From contig NZ_JAGPXT010000038.1 of NCBI RefSeq assembly GCF_018070465.1, positions 1-40,670 on the forward strand: 40,670 bases of DNA, read 5' to 3'. Shown here piece after piece: positions 23,857 through 32,194 of this stretch. This DNA is from Micromonospora sp. C95. GTDB lineage: Bacteria > Actinomycetota > Actinomycetes > Mycobacteriales > Micromonosporaceae. The notes below the pieces were generated by a model that ran no database searches, was not told the DNA's origin, and saw only the letters and a list, made by a program, of their open reading frames with translations. The translations under genes were made by a program, and so were the position numbers. Position 1 is the first letter of the stretch. Every line of letters starts with the position of its first letter.

Positions 23857-24870
23857 GTGGTGGGGGCCGTTCATGCCTGGTTGAAGAAGGTCGCCGACCG
23901 GCTGCGTCCCAGGTCGCGGCGGGTCAAGGTGCTCCTGGCCGGGCTCGGGCTCAGTGCGCTGGTGATCGCCTTCGCCATGCGTACGCCCGCTCCCATCGGT
24001 CACTGGGACGGCGCCGACGGGCAGGACCGGTTCCTGCGGGCCTACACGGAAGCCTTCGCCGCCCTGCCCGACCCGGCGGAGACCATCGACGTACGCACCG
24101 ACTTCGGCATCGTCCGCGTCTACCGCTTCGCCGGCACCGGCGGCGACGCGGACATCCCGCTGCTGCTGCTGCCCGGGCGCGCCTCGGCCACCCCGGTCTG
24201 GGCCGACAACATGCCCCTGCTGCTGCCGTTCGGCGACGTCTACACCGTCGACCTGCTCGGCGAGCCGGGCATGAGCGTGCAGAACCGCCCGATCGACAAC
24301 GACGAGGCGCAGGCCGAGTGGTTGCACCAGACCCTCCGGGCGCTCCCGCCGGACGAGTTCCACCTGGTCGGTCTCTCGATCGGTGGCTGGACCGCGGTCA
24401 ACCTGGCCCTGCACCGACCGGACCACATCGCGTCGATGACCGTCATCGACCCGGTCCACGTCTTCGCCGACATACCGTTCGGCACCATCGTGCGGTCCAT
24501 CCCGGCCGCCCTGCCCTGGCTGCCCAGGTCCTGGCGGGACAGCTTCAACTCCTACACCGCCGGTGGCACCCCGGTCGAGGACGAACCGGTCGCCGACATG
24601 ATCGAAGCCGGCATGCAGCACTACAAACTGAGGCTGCCGCAGCCCACCCGGATCAGCGAGGAACGACTTCGACGAATCGACCTGCCGGTCCTGGCGATCA
24701 TCGCCGGGGATTCGGTGATGCACGACCCGCAGTCGGCCGCCGAGACCGCACGCCAGGCCCTGCCCCGGGGCACGGTCCGGCTCTACCCGGACGCCTCGCA
24801 CGCCGTCAACGGCGAGCAGCCCGAACGGATCGCCGCCGACATCGGCGGCTTTATCGGCGCGAGGCCGTGA
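23857..24870 (+). CDS. Membrane-anchored alpha/beta-fold hydrolase
   Basis: The 337-residue product has a basic N-terminus and one hydrophobic helix (VKVLLAGLGLSALVIAFAM), so it is anchored or exported. The alpha/beta-hydrolase domain follows, with nucleophile elbow GLSIGG (S174), an acid in IAGDSVMHD (D285 or D290) and a base in DASHAVN (H315). Length is typical. GGAGGG lies just before two adjacent GTG codons (23857 and 23860). The divergent TetR and its twin operator sit directly upstream, so expression is probably induced by a small molecule. The substrate is unknown. Confidence 0.88.
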   Translation: MVGAVHAWLKKVADRLRPRSRRVKVLLAGLGLSALVIAFAMRTPAPIGHWDGADGQDRFLRAYTEAFAALPDPAETIDVRTDFGIVRVYRFAGTGGDADIPLLLLPGRASATPVWADNMPLLLPFGDVYTVDLLGEPGMSVQNRPIDNDEAQAEWLHQTLRALPPDEFHLVGLSIGGWTAVNLALHRPDHIASMTVIDPVHVFADIPFGTIVRSIPAALPWLPRSWRDSFNSYTAGGTPVEDEPVADMIEAGMQHYKLRLPQPTRISEERLRRIDLPVLAIIAGDSVMHDPQSAAETARQALPRGTVRLYPDASHAVNGEQPERIAADIGGFIGARP

Positions 24871-24910
24871 TCACTGGACTCCTGCGTCTCACCGGGGATG
24901 GGTGGATTGA

Positions 24911-24926
24911 CCGACTGTCAAGTCGG
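24911..24926. terminator. Weak hairpin between hydrolase and ATPase operon
   Basis: CCGACT and AGTCGG form a six-bp stem with loop GTCA, 41 bp after the hydrolase stop. It may be a weak terminator. The rest of the gap to 25111 shows nothing recognisable. Confidence 0.35.
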
Positions 24927-25111
24927 CAGACTTCGCCGCCCAAATCGGTGGAAGGCGGTGCACGGTTTGTCCTTGCGATGGTTCCGGTCATCCGGTAGCC
25001 AGCTCGATCGTAAGGGTGCCGTTGCCCTTTATGACGGGGTGATCCGAAAAGGGAACTGACCCAATCGTGATCCACTGGAGAGCGTGGGCGAGGGAGGGAC
25101 AGCCGTCACGA

Positions 25112-25141
25112 TTCCTGAGCGAATCTTAATCGCCGTACAAT
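25112..25141 (+). promoter_or_regulatory. Leaderless promoter of the ATPase/HEPN operon
   Basis: The -10 TACAAT (25136-25141) is nearly consensus and ends six bases before the GTG at 25148. A weak -35 TTCCTG lies at 25112-25117 with an 18-bp spacer. No Shine-Dalgarno precedes the GTG. Transcription should start on or next to the start codon. Confidence 0.6.
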
Positions 25142-25147
25142 CCACCT

Positions 25148-28100
25148 GTGGATTTGGCTCTAGTCCAACGCTGGTATGCGATCAACTCTGAGATGTTGGT
25201 GCATCTGGGGGCAGGACGCTCGGTTCGGGGGAGGCTGGCGGCAGTCGACGTGGACAGTCTTGTACTGATCACGCCGACCGGGCCGACGTTGTTGCTGGCG
25301 AGCGCGATCGAGCAGGTGGAACTTGTCGGTCCGCCAGAACAGCCCGGCGCGGTTGCGTCCGGTCTGGACGAGCAGTGGGCCGACCTGACCGCGGAGTTCA
25401 CCCCGGAGGCCACCGCGCCGACGTCGACCCGCCCGACCTTCCGTCGGGACAGGACGCTGGTACTTGACCCGGCCCAGGCACAGGCCGTCGATCGGGAGCT
25501 TGCCCGGGCGTCCAACCAGCATGCCTATACCCTGAAGATGCGTGATCCACAGCGCGTGGCACGGACGATCCACGTCCTCACGCATCTCGCTGAGCAGTGG
25601 CAGTACCCGCCGGCGTACCACCTCGCCGCCTTGCTGCTCTTGAGCGACCGCGAGGATGGGCCAGCCTCCGTAGCCCAAGCCGAACGCTGGCTCATCGAGG
25701 CGGCTTACCTGGGCGGTCAGTACGCTTGGGACCTGGCGGTGTTGTATCTGAACACGGACCGACCGGATCGGGCGGCTGAGGTGTTGGCCGGCAGCCTGAG
25801 CGAGGATCCGGTGGAGGATTCCCGAGACGTCGCGTTGCGCACCTATCTGGACATCGTGGTTCGGCTCGGCGACTCGAGTTTGGCGGTCGAGCCGTTGGCG
25901 GCGATGACCCGCTCCCCGAGTGCTGTGCGCACGGCAGTTCGAGCCGGTCTCTACCTCCTGCACCGCCTACGACCCGACCGGGCGGCGACGTTGGAGGCGC
26001 TGCTGAGCAGCGCTGAGCCGACCGACAACGACCTCGCGCAGGTGCTCAACCATCTTGGGCCACCGAGGGCGCAGTCCGCCTCACGATCGCGGCGGTCTGT
26101 CGCCCCGCCGAGTGGGGACCGACCAGTCATACCGATCCGGGTGCCGAGGGAGGTGGACATTGGGAGCAACGGCACCGGGAAACCAGCGATTCCGACGCAG
26201 CAAGCTGGGGATGGCCGTGCCCCGAACTCCTCCGCCAACACCCCTCTGCTGTACGTGCAGGCCGCGGAACGCAAGTTCCATCAGGGGCGTTTCGAAGACG
26301 CCTTGGAGATCGCCAGAAAGGGCTTGGACGGCAGCCCCGACAATCGGGATCTTGCCCAGATCGCCGAGGACGCCAGGCGGCAGATCGGCAACAGTCGTGC
26401 GACGGCGTCCCGTAGCGCCGGGACCGGGCCTGCGCGCATGCCGTCGACCCGGCGCGACTCGCTGTACGCGCAGGCACAAAAGGCGGAGACCGAACAGAAG
26501 AACCTGCCTCGGGCTGAAGAACTGTACCGGCGCGCGATCGAGGCGGGTGACAACACCGAGCGTTCGGTGCGCAGCCTGGCCTGGCTGCTCCATCGGCGAA
26601 AGCGGAGTACGGAGGCGTTGGACCTGCTCCGCGATCCGGCGCATCTGGTACGAGAGAGCCTTCAACACCACAACATCCTGAGCACGATTCTCGGCGACCT
26701 GGGACGGTGGGCGGAGAGCGCCGAGGTGCTGCAAAGGGCACTCTCGCTGTCGCAGCCCCGTCATGTCCAAGTTGGCCTGCTCAAACGGCTGATCCGCGCG
26801 CATCAGCAATCTCGTGACTGGGTGCAGGCGAAACACGCGGCAAGCCGGCTACTCACGCTTGAACCCAGGAACAAGGAGTTCCAGGACATCGTCGCGGAGC
26901 TCGACAGGGTCGAACGGACCGGCATGTTCAGTCGGCTCGACGAACTGCTCGCCGACAGCGACTGGAATCCCGACCACTCCCGGCTGGTCAGCCCACTTCT
27001 CGCCCTTCACCTTGACAGTTGCGAGTACGCAGGGGTGTCCCCGGCCAAGGTCCAGAGCCAGCGGCTCGGCGAGAAGGACGTGCAGGAGTTGGACGCGCTG
27101 ATCGGCAAGCTCGGCGTGCGCCGATCCGGCGATCGGGCCGCCTACAATCTCTCTGCGGCGCGGATTCTGCGTGATATCGGTCTTACCGATGACGATCGTT
27201 TTCGGCGGTCGCTGCGCGCGTTTGCGGCGGCGATGGGGGACTTCTGTGCTGCCGAGCGCCGAGCCGGGGATGTGACCAGGGCCTACTACGCAGAGTCTAT
27301 CGTTCTCGGTCGATCATGGGACGACATGGCGGCACTCAAGGTGCGGCAGTTCGTGTTGTCGTACCACCATCAGCGACCGGTCACGGGCGACCCGCCGAAC
27401 TTCGAGAAGTGTCTCACCTCGGTGTTGGAGGTCAGAACCCTGCGCCGCTCGGTCCTGATCGGGCTGCTCACGCTCTCCAGCCGCTCGGATGCCGTGCGCC
27501 GGGAGATAGTGAACCGCACCTTCAACTACAAGGAGCTGCGCAGCATCCTGTTCGAGGAAATCTGCCAGTACCTGGACCAGCCGGTGCGCCCCTGTGCCAA
27601 TGCCGAGTCGTACGCCGGAGCGTGGCAGGAGGCGCTACGAGCCTTCCGTCAGGATCTCGACGGGCAGCGACAGTCATTGCAGCTCCTGCTGAACCGGCCG
27701 GATCCGCTGGGCACCGTCAAGGAGGATGCCGAGGAACTGGGGCGGGCGCGAAGCCGAATGGTGACGAGCCGGGCGGATCGCGAGCGTCTGCAAGCTGCCG
27801 CGTCCACCCTCGGTAACCTCCATCACTACCTGGAGCAGTCGTCCTACCTGGAGCAGGAGCGGCTGGAACTGATGAACCGCACCGAGCTGCGTGAGCAGGT
27901 AACCGACATCCAGGCCAACCCGACACCGTTGAGCCTTGAGTACCTCGTACCGCTGCTCAAGCGATGGGAGTCGGCGCTGGCCGCCCATTTCGCCGAGGTT
28001 CGGCGCGCGGCGGAGCCGAGCGACCTCGACGTCAGCCTGGTGCTGCCCAGCTACGTGCCCAACGCGGCGCTGACGATCACGGTCCAGCTGGCGGTGGCGA

Positions 28101-29536
28101 ACGCGGCACGGCGCAGCCCGGCGTCCGACGTCATGTTGCGGGTACTGGACAACCCGGACGACTACCAACCCGTACGGGAGCCGATACCCGTGGCGCACAC
28201 CCTACGCGACGGACAGGGTGAAAGCTGTGCACTCACCCTGGTGGTCACGCCACGCGCCATGGCGGACAAGGTACTCACCCTGAGGTACACGCTGGAGTTC
28301 GTGGTTCGTTCCGGAGCGCATGTGACGACCGATCCGGAGTCGCTCTCCCTCCGCTTGTACGAGTTGTCGGACTTCGAGCCGGCCCCGAATCCTTACTCGG
28401 AAGGCGCACCTGTCGAGAACGAGCAGATGTTCTATGGCCGGCGGCCGCTTCTGGACAGCCTGGTCGAGTCGCTGAAGCGCAGCGAGGCCAAGTGTGTGGT
28501 CTTCTACGGCCAGAAGCGTGCCGGCAAGTCCAGCGTCCTCTACCACCTACAGAGAAGGTTGGAACCGCCGTTGCTCGCGGCCAAGTTCAGTCTACTGGAT
28601 CTGTCGACGCAGCTTGATCATTCGGCTTTGCTGTACAAAATCGCGCGGGCGTTTCACACCCGATTCGAGGAGCTCCACGAGGAGGGTTTCCCTGCGCTGA
28701 ACGTGCCGGAACCAAGGGTCAGCGAGTTCACTACCAGCGGTGCCCCGCAGATCCACTTCGATGAGTACATGAACCGGATGCGCCGTGAGATGCGCCGCAC
28801 CGACCCGTTCCAGGACTGGCGACTGGTGCTGTTGCTCGACGAGTTCACGATGCTGTACGCCGCGATCGAGCGGAGCGATCTGCCGCGAGGCTTCATGAAG
28901 TCGTGGAAGGCCATGCTGGAAAGCAAGCTGTTCAGCAGTGTGGTGGTGGGAAATGACCTGATGCCTACATTCCTCGCGGCATATCCCAACGAGTTCCAGG
29001 TGGCGCGGCAGGAGCGGTTGTCATACCTCGACCCGGACGAGGCGGAGGCGCTCATCGTCGAGCCGGTGCTCATGGCAGACGGAGAGAGCCGCTACAAGGG
29101 CGACTCGGTGGAACGCATCCTCGAACTGACGGCGCGCAGCCCGTACTACATCCAGCTGTTCTGCAACCGCCTGATCGAGAGCATGAACACCGAGCGACAG
29201 CCCCTGATCGGCCCGGCGGACGTGGAGCGGATGGCCGACGCATTGGTACACGGAGACAAGGCGTTGCCCCAGGAGCAGTTCGACAACCTGCTGACTCCGG
29301 GAGATGCCGATGTCAGCGCACTCTCCGCCGAGACCGCGCTTGCTGTGCTGAAGGCATGCCTCACGGGGCACCGCCGTGCGCTGTATCTCGACGGGCGTCG
29401 GGCTGCCGACATCCCTGAGGGCAGGCGGGTGATCGAGGACATGTTGCGCCGCGACGTCATCGTCCACGAGTCGGAGGAGCGTTACCGGATCAAGGTGGGG
29501 CTCTTCGCGGAGTGGCTCTGGGCGAGGAAAGCATGA
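25148..29536 (+). CDS. LSm-like / TPR / STAND-type ATPase, candidate sensor of a conflict system
   Basis: The 1462-residue product is not a family I can name. Residues 15-60 match an LSm/Sm fold (MLVHLGAGRSVRGRLAAVDV, then a second strand pair ending EQVEL), suggesting RNA binding. TPR-like helical repeats follow at about 150-260, 365-415 and 438-600. A helical middle and a beta-sandwich segment (about 957-1080) lead to the preamble NPYSEGAPVENEQMFYGR. The ATPase has Walker A GQKRAGKSS (from G1121) and Walker B LVLLLDEF (D1231, E1232), then a winged-helix-like end. The protein should sense a ligand through its repeats and switch by ATP. Its stop overlaps the next start (ATGA), coupling it to an ATPase-HEPN protein. 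GTG 25148 fits the leaderless promoter. Confidence 0.85.
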   Translation: MDLALVQRWYAINSEMLVHLGAGRSVRGRLAAVDVDSLVLITPTGPTLLLASAIEQVELVGPPEQPGAVASGLDEQWADLTAEFTPEATAPTSTRPTFRRDRTLVLDPAQAQAVDRELARASNQHAYTLKMRDPQRVARTIHVLTHLAEQWQYPPAYHLAALLLLSDREDGPASVAQAERWLIEAAYLGGQYAWDLAVLYLNTDRPDRAAEVLAGSLSEDPVEDSRDVALRTYLDIVVRLGDSSLAVEPLAAMTRSPSAVRTAVRAGLYLLHRLRPDRAATLEALLSSAEPTDNDLAQVLNHLGPPRAQSASRSRRSVAPPSGDRPVIPIRVPREVDIGSNGTGKPAIPTQQAGDGRAPNSSANTPLLYVQAAERKFHQGRFEDALEIARKGLDGSPDNRDLAQIAEDARRQIGNSRATASRSAGTGPARMPSTRRDSLYAQAQKAETEQKNLPRAEELYRRAIEAGDNTERSVRSLAWLLHRRKRSTEALDLLRDPAHLVRESLQHHNILSTILGDLGRWAESAEVLQRALSLSQPRHVQVGLLKRLIRAHQQSRDWVQAKHAASRLLTLEPRNKEFQDIVAELDRVERTGMFSRLDELLADSDWNPDHSRLVSPLLALHLDSCEYAGVSPAKVQSQRLGEKDVQELDALIGKLGVRRSGDRAAYNLSAARILRDIGLTDDDRFRRSLRAFAAAMGDFCAAERRAGDVTRAYYAESIVLGRSWDDMAALKVRQFVLSYHHQRPVTGDPPNFEKCLTSVLEVRTLRRSVLIGLLTLSSRSDAVRREIVNRTFNYKELRSILFEEICQYLDQPVRPCANAESYAGAWQEALRAFRQDLDGQRQSLQLLLNRPDPLGTVKEDAEELGRARSRMVTSRADRERLQAAASTLGNLHHYLEQSSYLEQERLELMNRTELREQVTDIQANPTPLSLEYLVPLLKRWESALAAHFAEVRRAAEPSDLDVSLVLPSYVPNAALTITVQLAVANAARRSPASDVMLRVLDNPDDYQPVREPIPVAHTLRDGQGESCALTLVVTPRAMADKVLTLRYTLEFVVRSGAHVTTDPESLSLRLYELSDFEPAPNPYSEGAPVENEQMFYGRRPLLDSLVESLKRSEAKCVVFYGQKRAGKSSVLYHLQRRLEPPLLAAKFSLLDLSTQLDHSALLYKIARAFHTRFEELHEEGFPALNVPEPRVSEFTTSGAPQIHFDEYMNRMRREMRRTDPFQDWRLVLLLDEFTMLYAAIERSDLPRGFMKSWKAMLESKLFSSVVVGNDLMPTFLAAYPNEFQVARQERLSYLDPDEAEALIVEPVLMADGESRYKGDSVERILELTARSPYYIQLFCNRLIESMNTERQPLIGPADVERMADALVHGDKALPQEQFDNLLTPGDADVSALSAETALAVLKACLTGHRRALYLDGRRAADIPEGRRVIEDMLRRDVIVHESEERYRIKVGLFAEWLWARKA

Positions 29537-31107
29537 GCGTCGTCGGCACCGGGACCATCGACAATCCGTTCGCCACGGTCGGTCACATCGTGCACGGCGA
29601 CGCGCACGTCGGCCGGCTGAATCTGATCACGGTGCTGCGTCAGCGGGTTCTACTGCCCGAGTCGGGTGCCGGAGCCACCGCCATTGTTGGACCGCCGAGG
29701 ATCGGCAAGTCCAGCCTCGCGTACCACGTGTTCATGCGCTCGGATGCGAAGGCGCTGCAACCACGTCTGCTGCCGGTCTGGATCAACTTGCGGATCCAGC
29801 CGAACGCTGAGCGGCTGTTCCGCAAGTTCGTAGCGGAACTCTGGTCGCAGTTGCAAGACCATCCTGATGCCGACATCGATGAGCCGCTGGGGCGTCGCCA
29901 CGATCGGGTCCGCGTCGCCCAGGACGGAATCGAGCTGCAGGACGCCGTGCAGGACTTCCTGAAGATCCTTCGCCGCCGAGGTTGGCGAGTTCTGCTGATC
30001 TTGGATGAGTTCGACGCGGCGCGAGAAGTATTCAAGCCCTTTCCGGGCACCTTCCAGGCGCTTCGCGAACTGGCGTACAACCCCGAGTGGAGCATCGGCC
30101 TGGTCACCACCTCGCGTCGGGAGCTGCGGGACATCGTCAACCGGGCGGACCCCGTCGAGTCCACTTTTCCCGGCATCTTTCGCCAGGTTCAGGTGACCTG
30201 CTTCGACGAGGCGGAGTTGTCCGCTCTGACCCGGCGGGCCTCGTGCCTCATGGCCGGCGCTGACGACACGTCACTCGTCGAGCGGCTTGTCGAGCTGACC
30301 GGTGGCCATCCCTATCTGGCCAGCATGGCGTTGGAGCGGCTCTGCGGGCAGGGAGCGTCTGCTCCGGTCTCCGACGCCGAGTGGGTCGCGGCGGTGACCG
30401 CCTGCCGGGTCGACTTCCACCGCTACTACCGGGATCTGGAGGATCTACTTCGCGCCGACGGCCGCCTGCAGGCCCTGTTGGAAGTGCTGTTGGGTCCACA
30501 GATCACCGTCACCTCCGACGATGCCGAGCGGCTGCTGCACCAAGGGCTGATCCGGGCAGCAGGTGAGACCTTCCAACCCTTCTCCCGCCAGTTCGGCGAG
30601 TACCTGATGCTCGTGGGCCGGCACTCCGACCACTGGCAGAGCTGGATCGAGGTCGAGAGCGGGCTACGCGAGTTGCTGGAAACCACGTTGAGTCGCGCGC
30701 TCGGCGCTGACTGGCCGGCGGAGCTGTGCCGGGTCCGACCCAAGCTGGCCGATATGCTCAGCCGCTGCGCCCAGATGCGCGATCGGGAGCAGCACACCTT
30801 CGGCCAGCGCGCGTCGACGAGGTTGCTTGACTTCACCTATCCGCGCGACCTGTACGACATCGTGGCCGCACGCTGGGATCTGTTCGGCAGCGTCTTCGGG
30901 CACGACAAGCGGTACTGGAACGATCGTTTCGAGCTGCTGGCCAAGGTGCGGAATCCCATGGCGCATAACCGGATGTTGATGGTGACGCCCACCGAACGTA
31001 ACCTCTTCCAGTCGTACTGCATGGAGATCCTCGACATGCTTACCGCGTTGGAAAACAGGACGGCCGAGCCTGTCGACCCGGCCAGCGGGTCCGTCGGGAC
31101 CGGTTGA
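29533..31107 (+). CDS. AAA/STAND ATPase with C-terminal Swt1-like HEPN RNase domain
   Basis: The 524-residue product begins with the preamble NPFATVGHIVHGDAHVGR, like the NPY-GR preamble of its partner. The ATPase has Walker A GPPRIGKSS (from G53) and Walker B VLLILDEFD (D158, E159). A TSRRELRD sensor-like segment follows, then TGGHPYLASMAL and a winged helix (ERLLHQGLIRAAGETFQPFS). From about residue 390 comes a helical Swt1-type HEPN domain ending DRFELLAKVRNPMAHNR. Its RNPMAH (R473-H478) is the RX4H motif of HEPN ribonucleases. It is the likely RNA-cleaving effector. ATG 29533 overlaps the upstream stop. The downstream DUF72 gene is convergent, two bases away. Confidence 0.85.
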   Translation: MSVVGTGTIDNPFATVGHIVHGDAHVGRLNLITVLRQRVLLPESGAGATAIVGPPRIGKSSLAYHVFMRSDAKALQPRLLPVWINLRIQPNAERLFRKFVAELWSQLQDHPDADIDEPLGRRHDRVRVAQDGIELQDAVQDFLKILRRRGWRVLLILDEFDAAREVFKPFPGTFQALRELAYNPEWSIGLVTTSRRELRDIVNRADPVESTFPGIFRQVQVTCFDEAELSALTRRASCLMAGADDTSLVERLVELTGGHPYLASMALERLCGQGASAPVSDAEWVAAVTACRVDFHRYYRDLEDLLRADGRLQALLEVLLGPQITVTSDDAERLLHQGLIRAAGETFQPFSRQFGEYLMLVGRHSDHWQSWIEVESGLRELLETTLSRALGADWPAELCRVRPKLADMLSRCAQMRDREQHTFGQRASTRLLDFTYPRDLYDIVAARWDLFGSVFGHDKRYWNDRFELLAKVRNPMAHNRMLMVTPTERNLFQSYCMEILDMLTALENRTAEPVDPASGSVGTG

Positions 31108-31109
31108 TT

Positions 31110-31961
31110 TCAGAAAAGGGTGGTGGGTTCCACCGGGATCGGCTCGGGCAGCGGGGCCAGCTCCGGTACCCGGGCGCGTACCTCGTCGTGGAAGCGGCGG
31201 GCCAGGGTCGGCGCGTCGGCGTTGTCCGGAGTGTGGATGAAGACGGTCGGCGACCGGCCCTCGCGCAGCCACTCCGCAGCGACGTCCACCCAGCGTCGCC
31301 AGCCCTCGACGGTGCGCGTCGGGTCGTCGCGGCCGAGGTAACGGACGATCGGCCGATCGGTGAGCGCGACCGTGCGCGACGGCATCCTCGGCTTCTTCGT
31401 CCAGGCGTCGCGCTCGGCGTCGCTGGTCGGCGGGTCGGTGAAGAACGCGGTGGTGTCGAACGGGATCCACTCGGCGTCCGTCTCCGCGAGCGCCGCCTCC
31501 AGCAGCCGGGTCGCGTGGGGGTCGGTGAAGAACGCCGGATCGCGCACCTCCACGGCAGGTCGGTGGGCGGCGGGCAGGCGGCGCAGGAACCGGGCAAGGC
31601 TGGGCACGTCGTCCGGGCGGAAGGAGCCGGGCAACTGCACCCAGAGGGCGTACGCCCTGGAGCCGAGGGGCTCGATCGCGTCGAGGAAGGCGCGCATCGG
31701 CTGGTCGACGTCGGCGAGGCGGCGTTCGTGGGTGACCACCTTCGGCAACTTCAGCACGAAGCGGAAGTCGGGTCCGGTCTGCTCGGCCCAGGAGGCGGCC
31801 GTCTCGCGGGCCGGCGTGGCGTAGAAGGTGGTGTTGCCCTCGACCGCGTCGCACCAGCCGGCGTAGTGCCGTAGCCGCTCCTGCGCCGGCAGGGGATGGG
31901 GGAGCAGTCGCCCCTGCCAGGACCGGTGGGTCCACATCGCACACCCGACGTGCAGTCGCAT
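31110..31961 (-). CDS. DUF72 (YecE-like) protein
   Basis: The 283-residue cytoplasmic protein belongs to the DUF72/YecE family, a TIM-barrel group of unknown function. Diagnostic segments are MRLHVGCAMWTHRSW, YAGWCDAVEGNTTFYATP, FRFVLKLPKVVTHERRL, YALWVQLPGSF, PAVEVRDPAFF and VFIHTPDNADAP. ATG 31961 directly precedes the HVG strand and has GAGGG upstream; ATG 31991 would add ten residues. It ends two bases from the convergent HEPN gene without a visible terminator between them, so antisense read-through is possible. Nothing ties it to the ATPase system. Confidence 0.9.
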   Translation of the reverse strand: MRLHVGCAMWTHRSWQGRLLPHPLPAQERLRHYAGWCDAVEGNTTFYATPARETAASWAEQTGPDFRFVLKLPKVVTHERRLADVDQPMRAFLDAIEPLGSRAYALWVQLPGSFRPDDVPSLARFLRRLPAAHRPAVEVRDPAFFTDPHATRLLEAALAETDAEWIPFDTTAFFTDPPTSDAERDAWTKKPRMPSRTVALTDRPIVRYLGRDDPTRTVEGWRRWVDVAAEWLREGRSPTVFIHTPDNADAPTLARRFHDEVRARVPELAPLPEPIPVEPTTLF

Positions 31962-32194
31962 GGCCACGCCAGCCCTCCAGCCTCGGTACACCAGTCGTTT
32001 CCGCCGAGCAGCGGCGACCGGACGTACCGTATCCGCCAGTCAGCGGCCGGCCGGCGGACAGGTGCCCCGCACCGGCCTGGGCTGGTCTGCGCCGACCCTC
32101 GCTGTCACCGGCCCGGTCGGTCGTGCTCGGGGGTGTCATTCGGTGTGCTGTCGGCGACGAAGCCGAGGTGCGGCGTGGCGCCAGTCACCGGACG

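Noticed and set aside
23799..24998. 399-residue plus-strand frame over the alpha/beta hydrolase
   Set aside because: The overlapping frame at 23857-24870 has the catalytic triad and a ribosome site; this one is Arg/Pro-rich with no motif.
31110..31961. DUF72 gene as a third component of the ATPase-HEPN operon
   Set aside because: It is on the opposite strand and belongs to a widespread housekeeping-like family.
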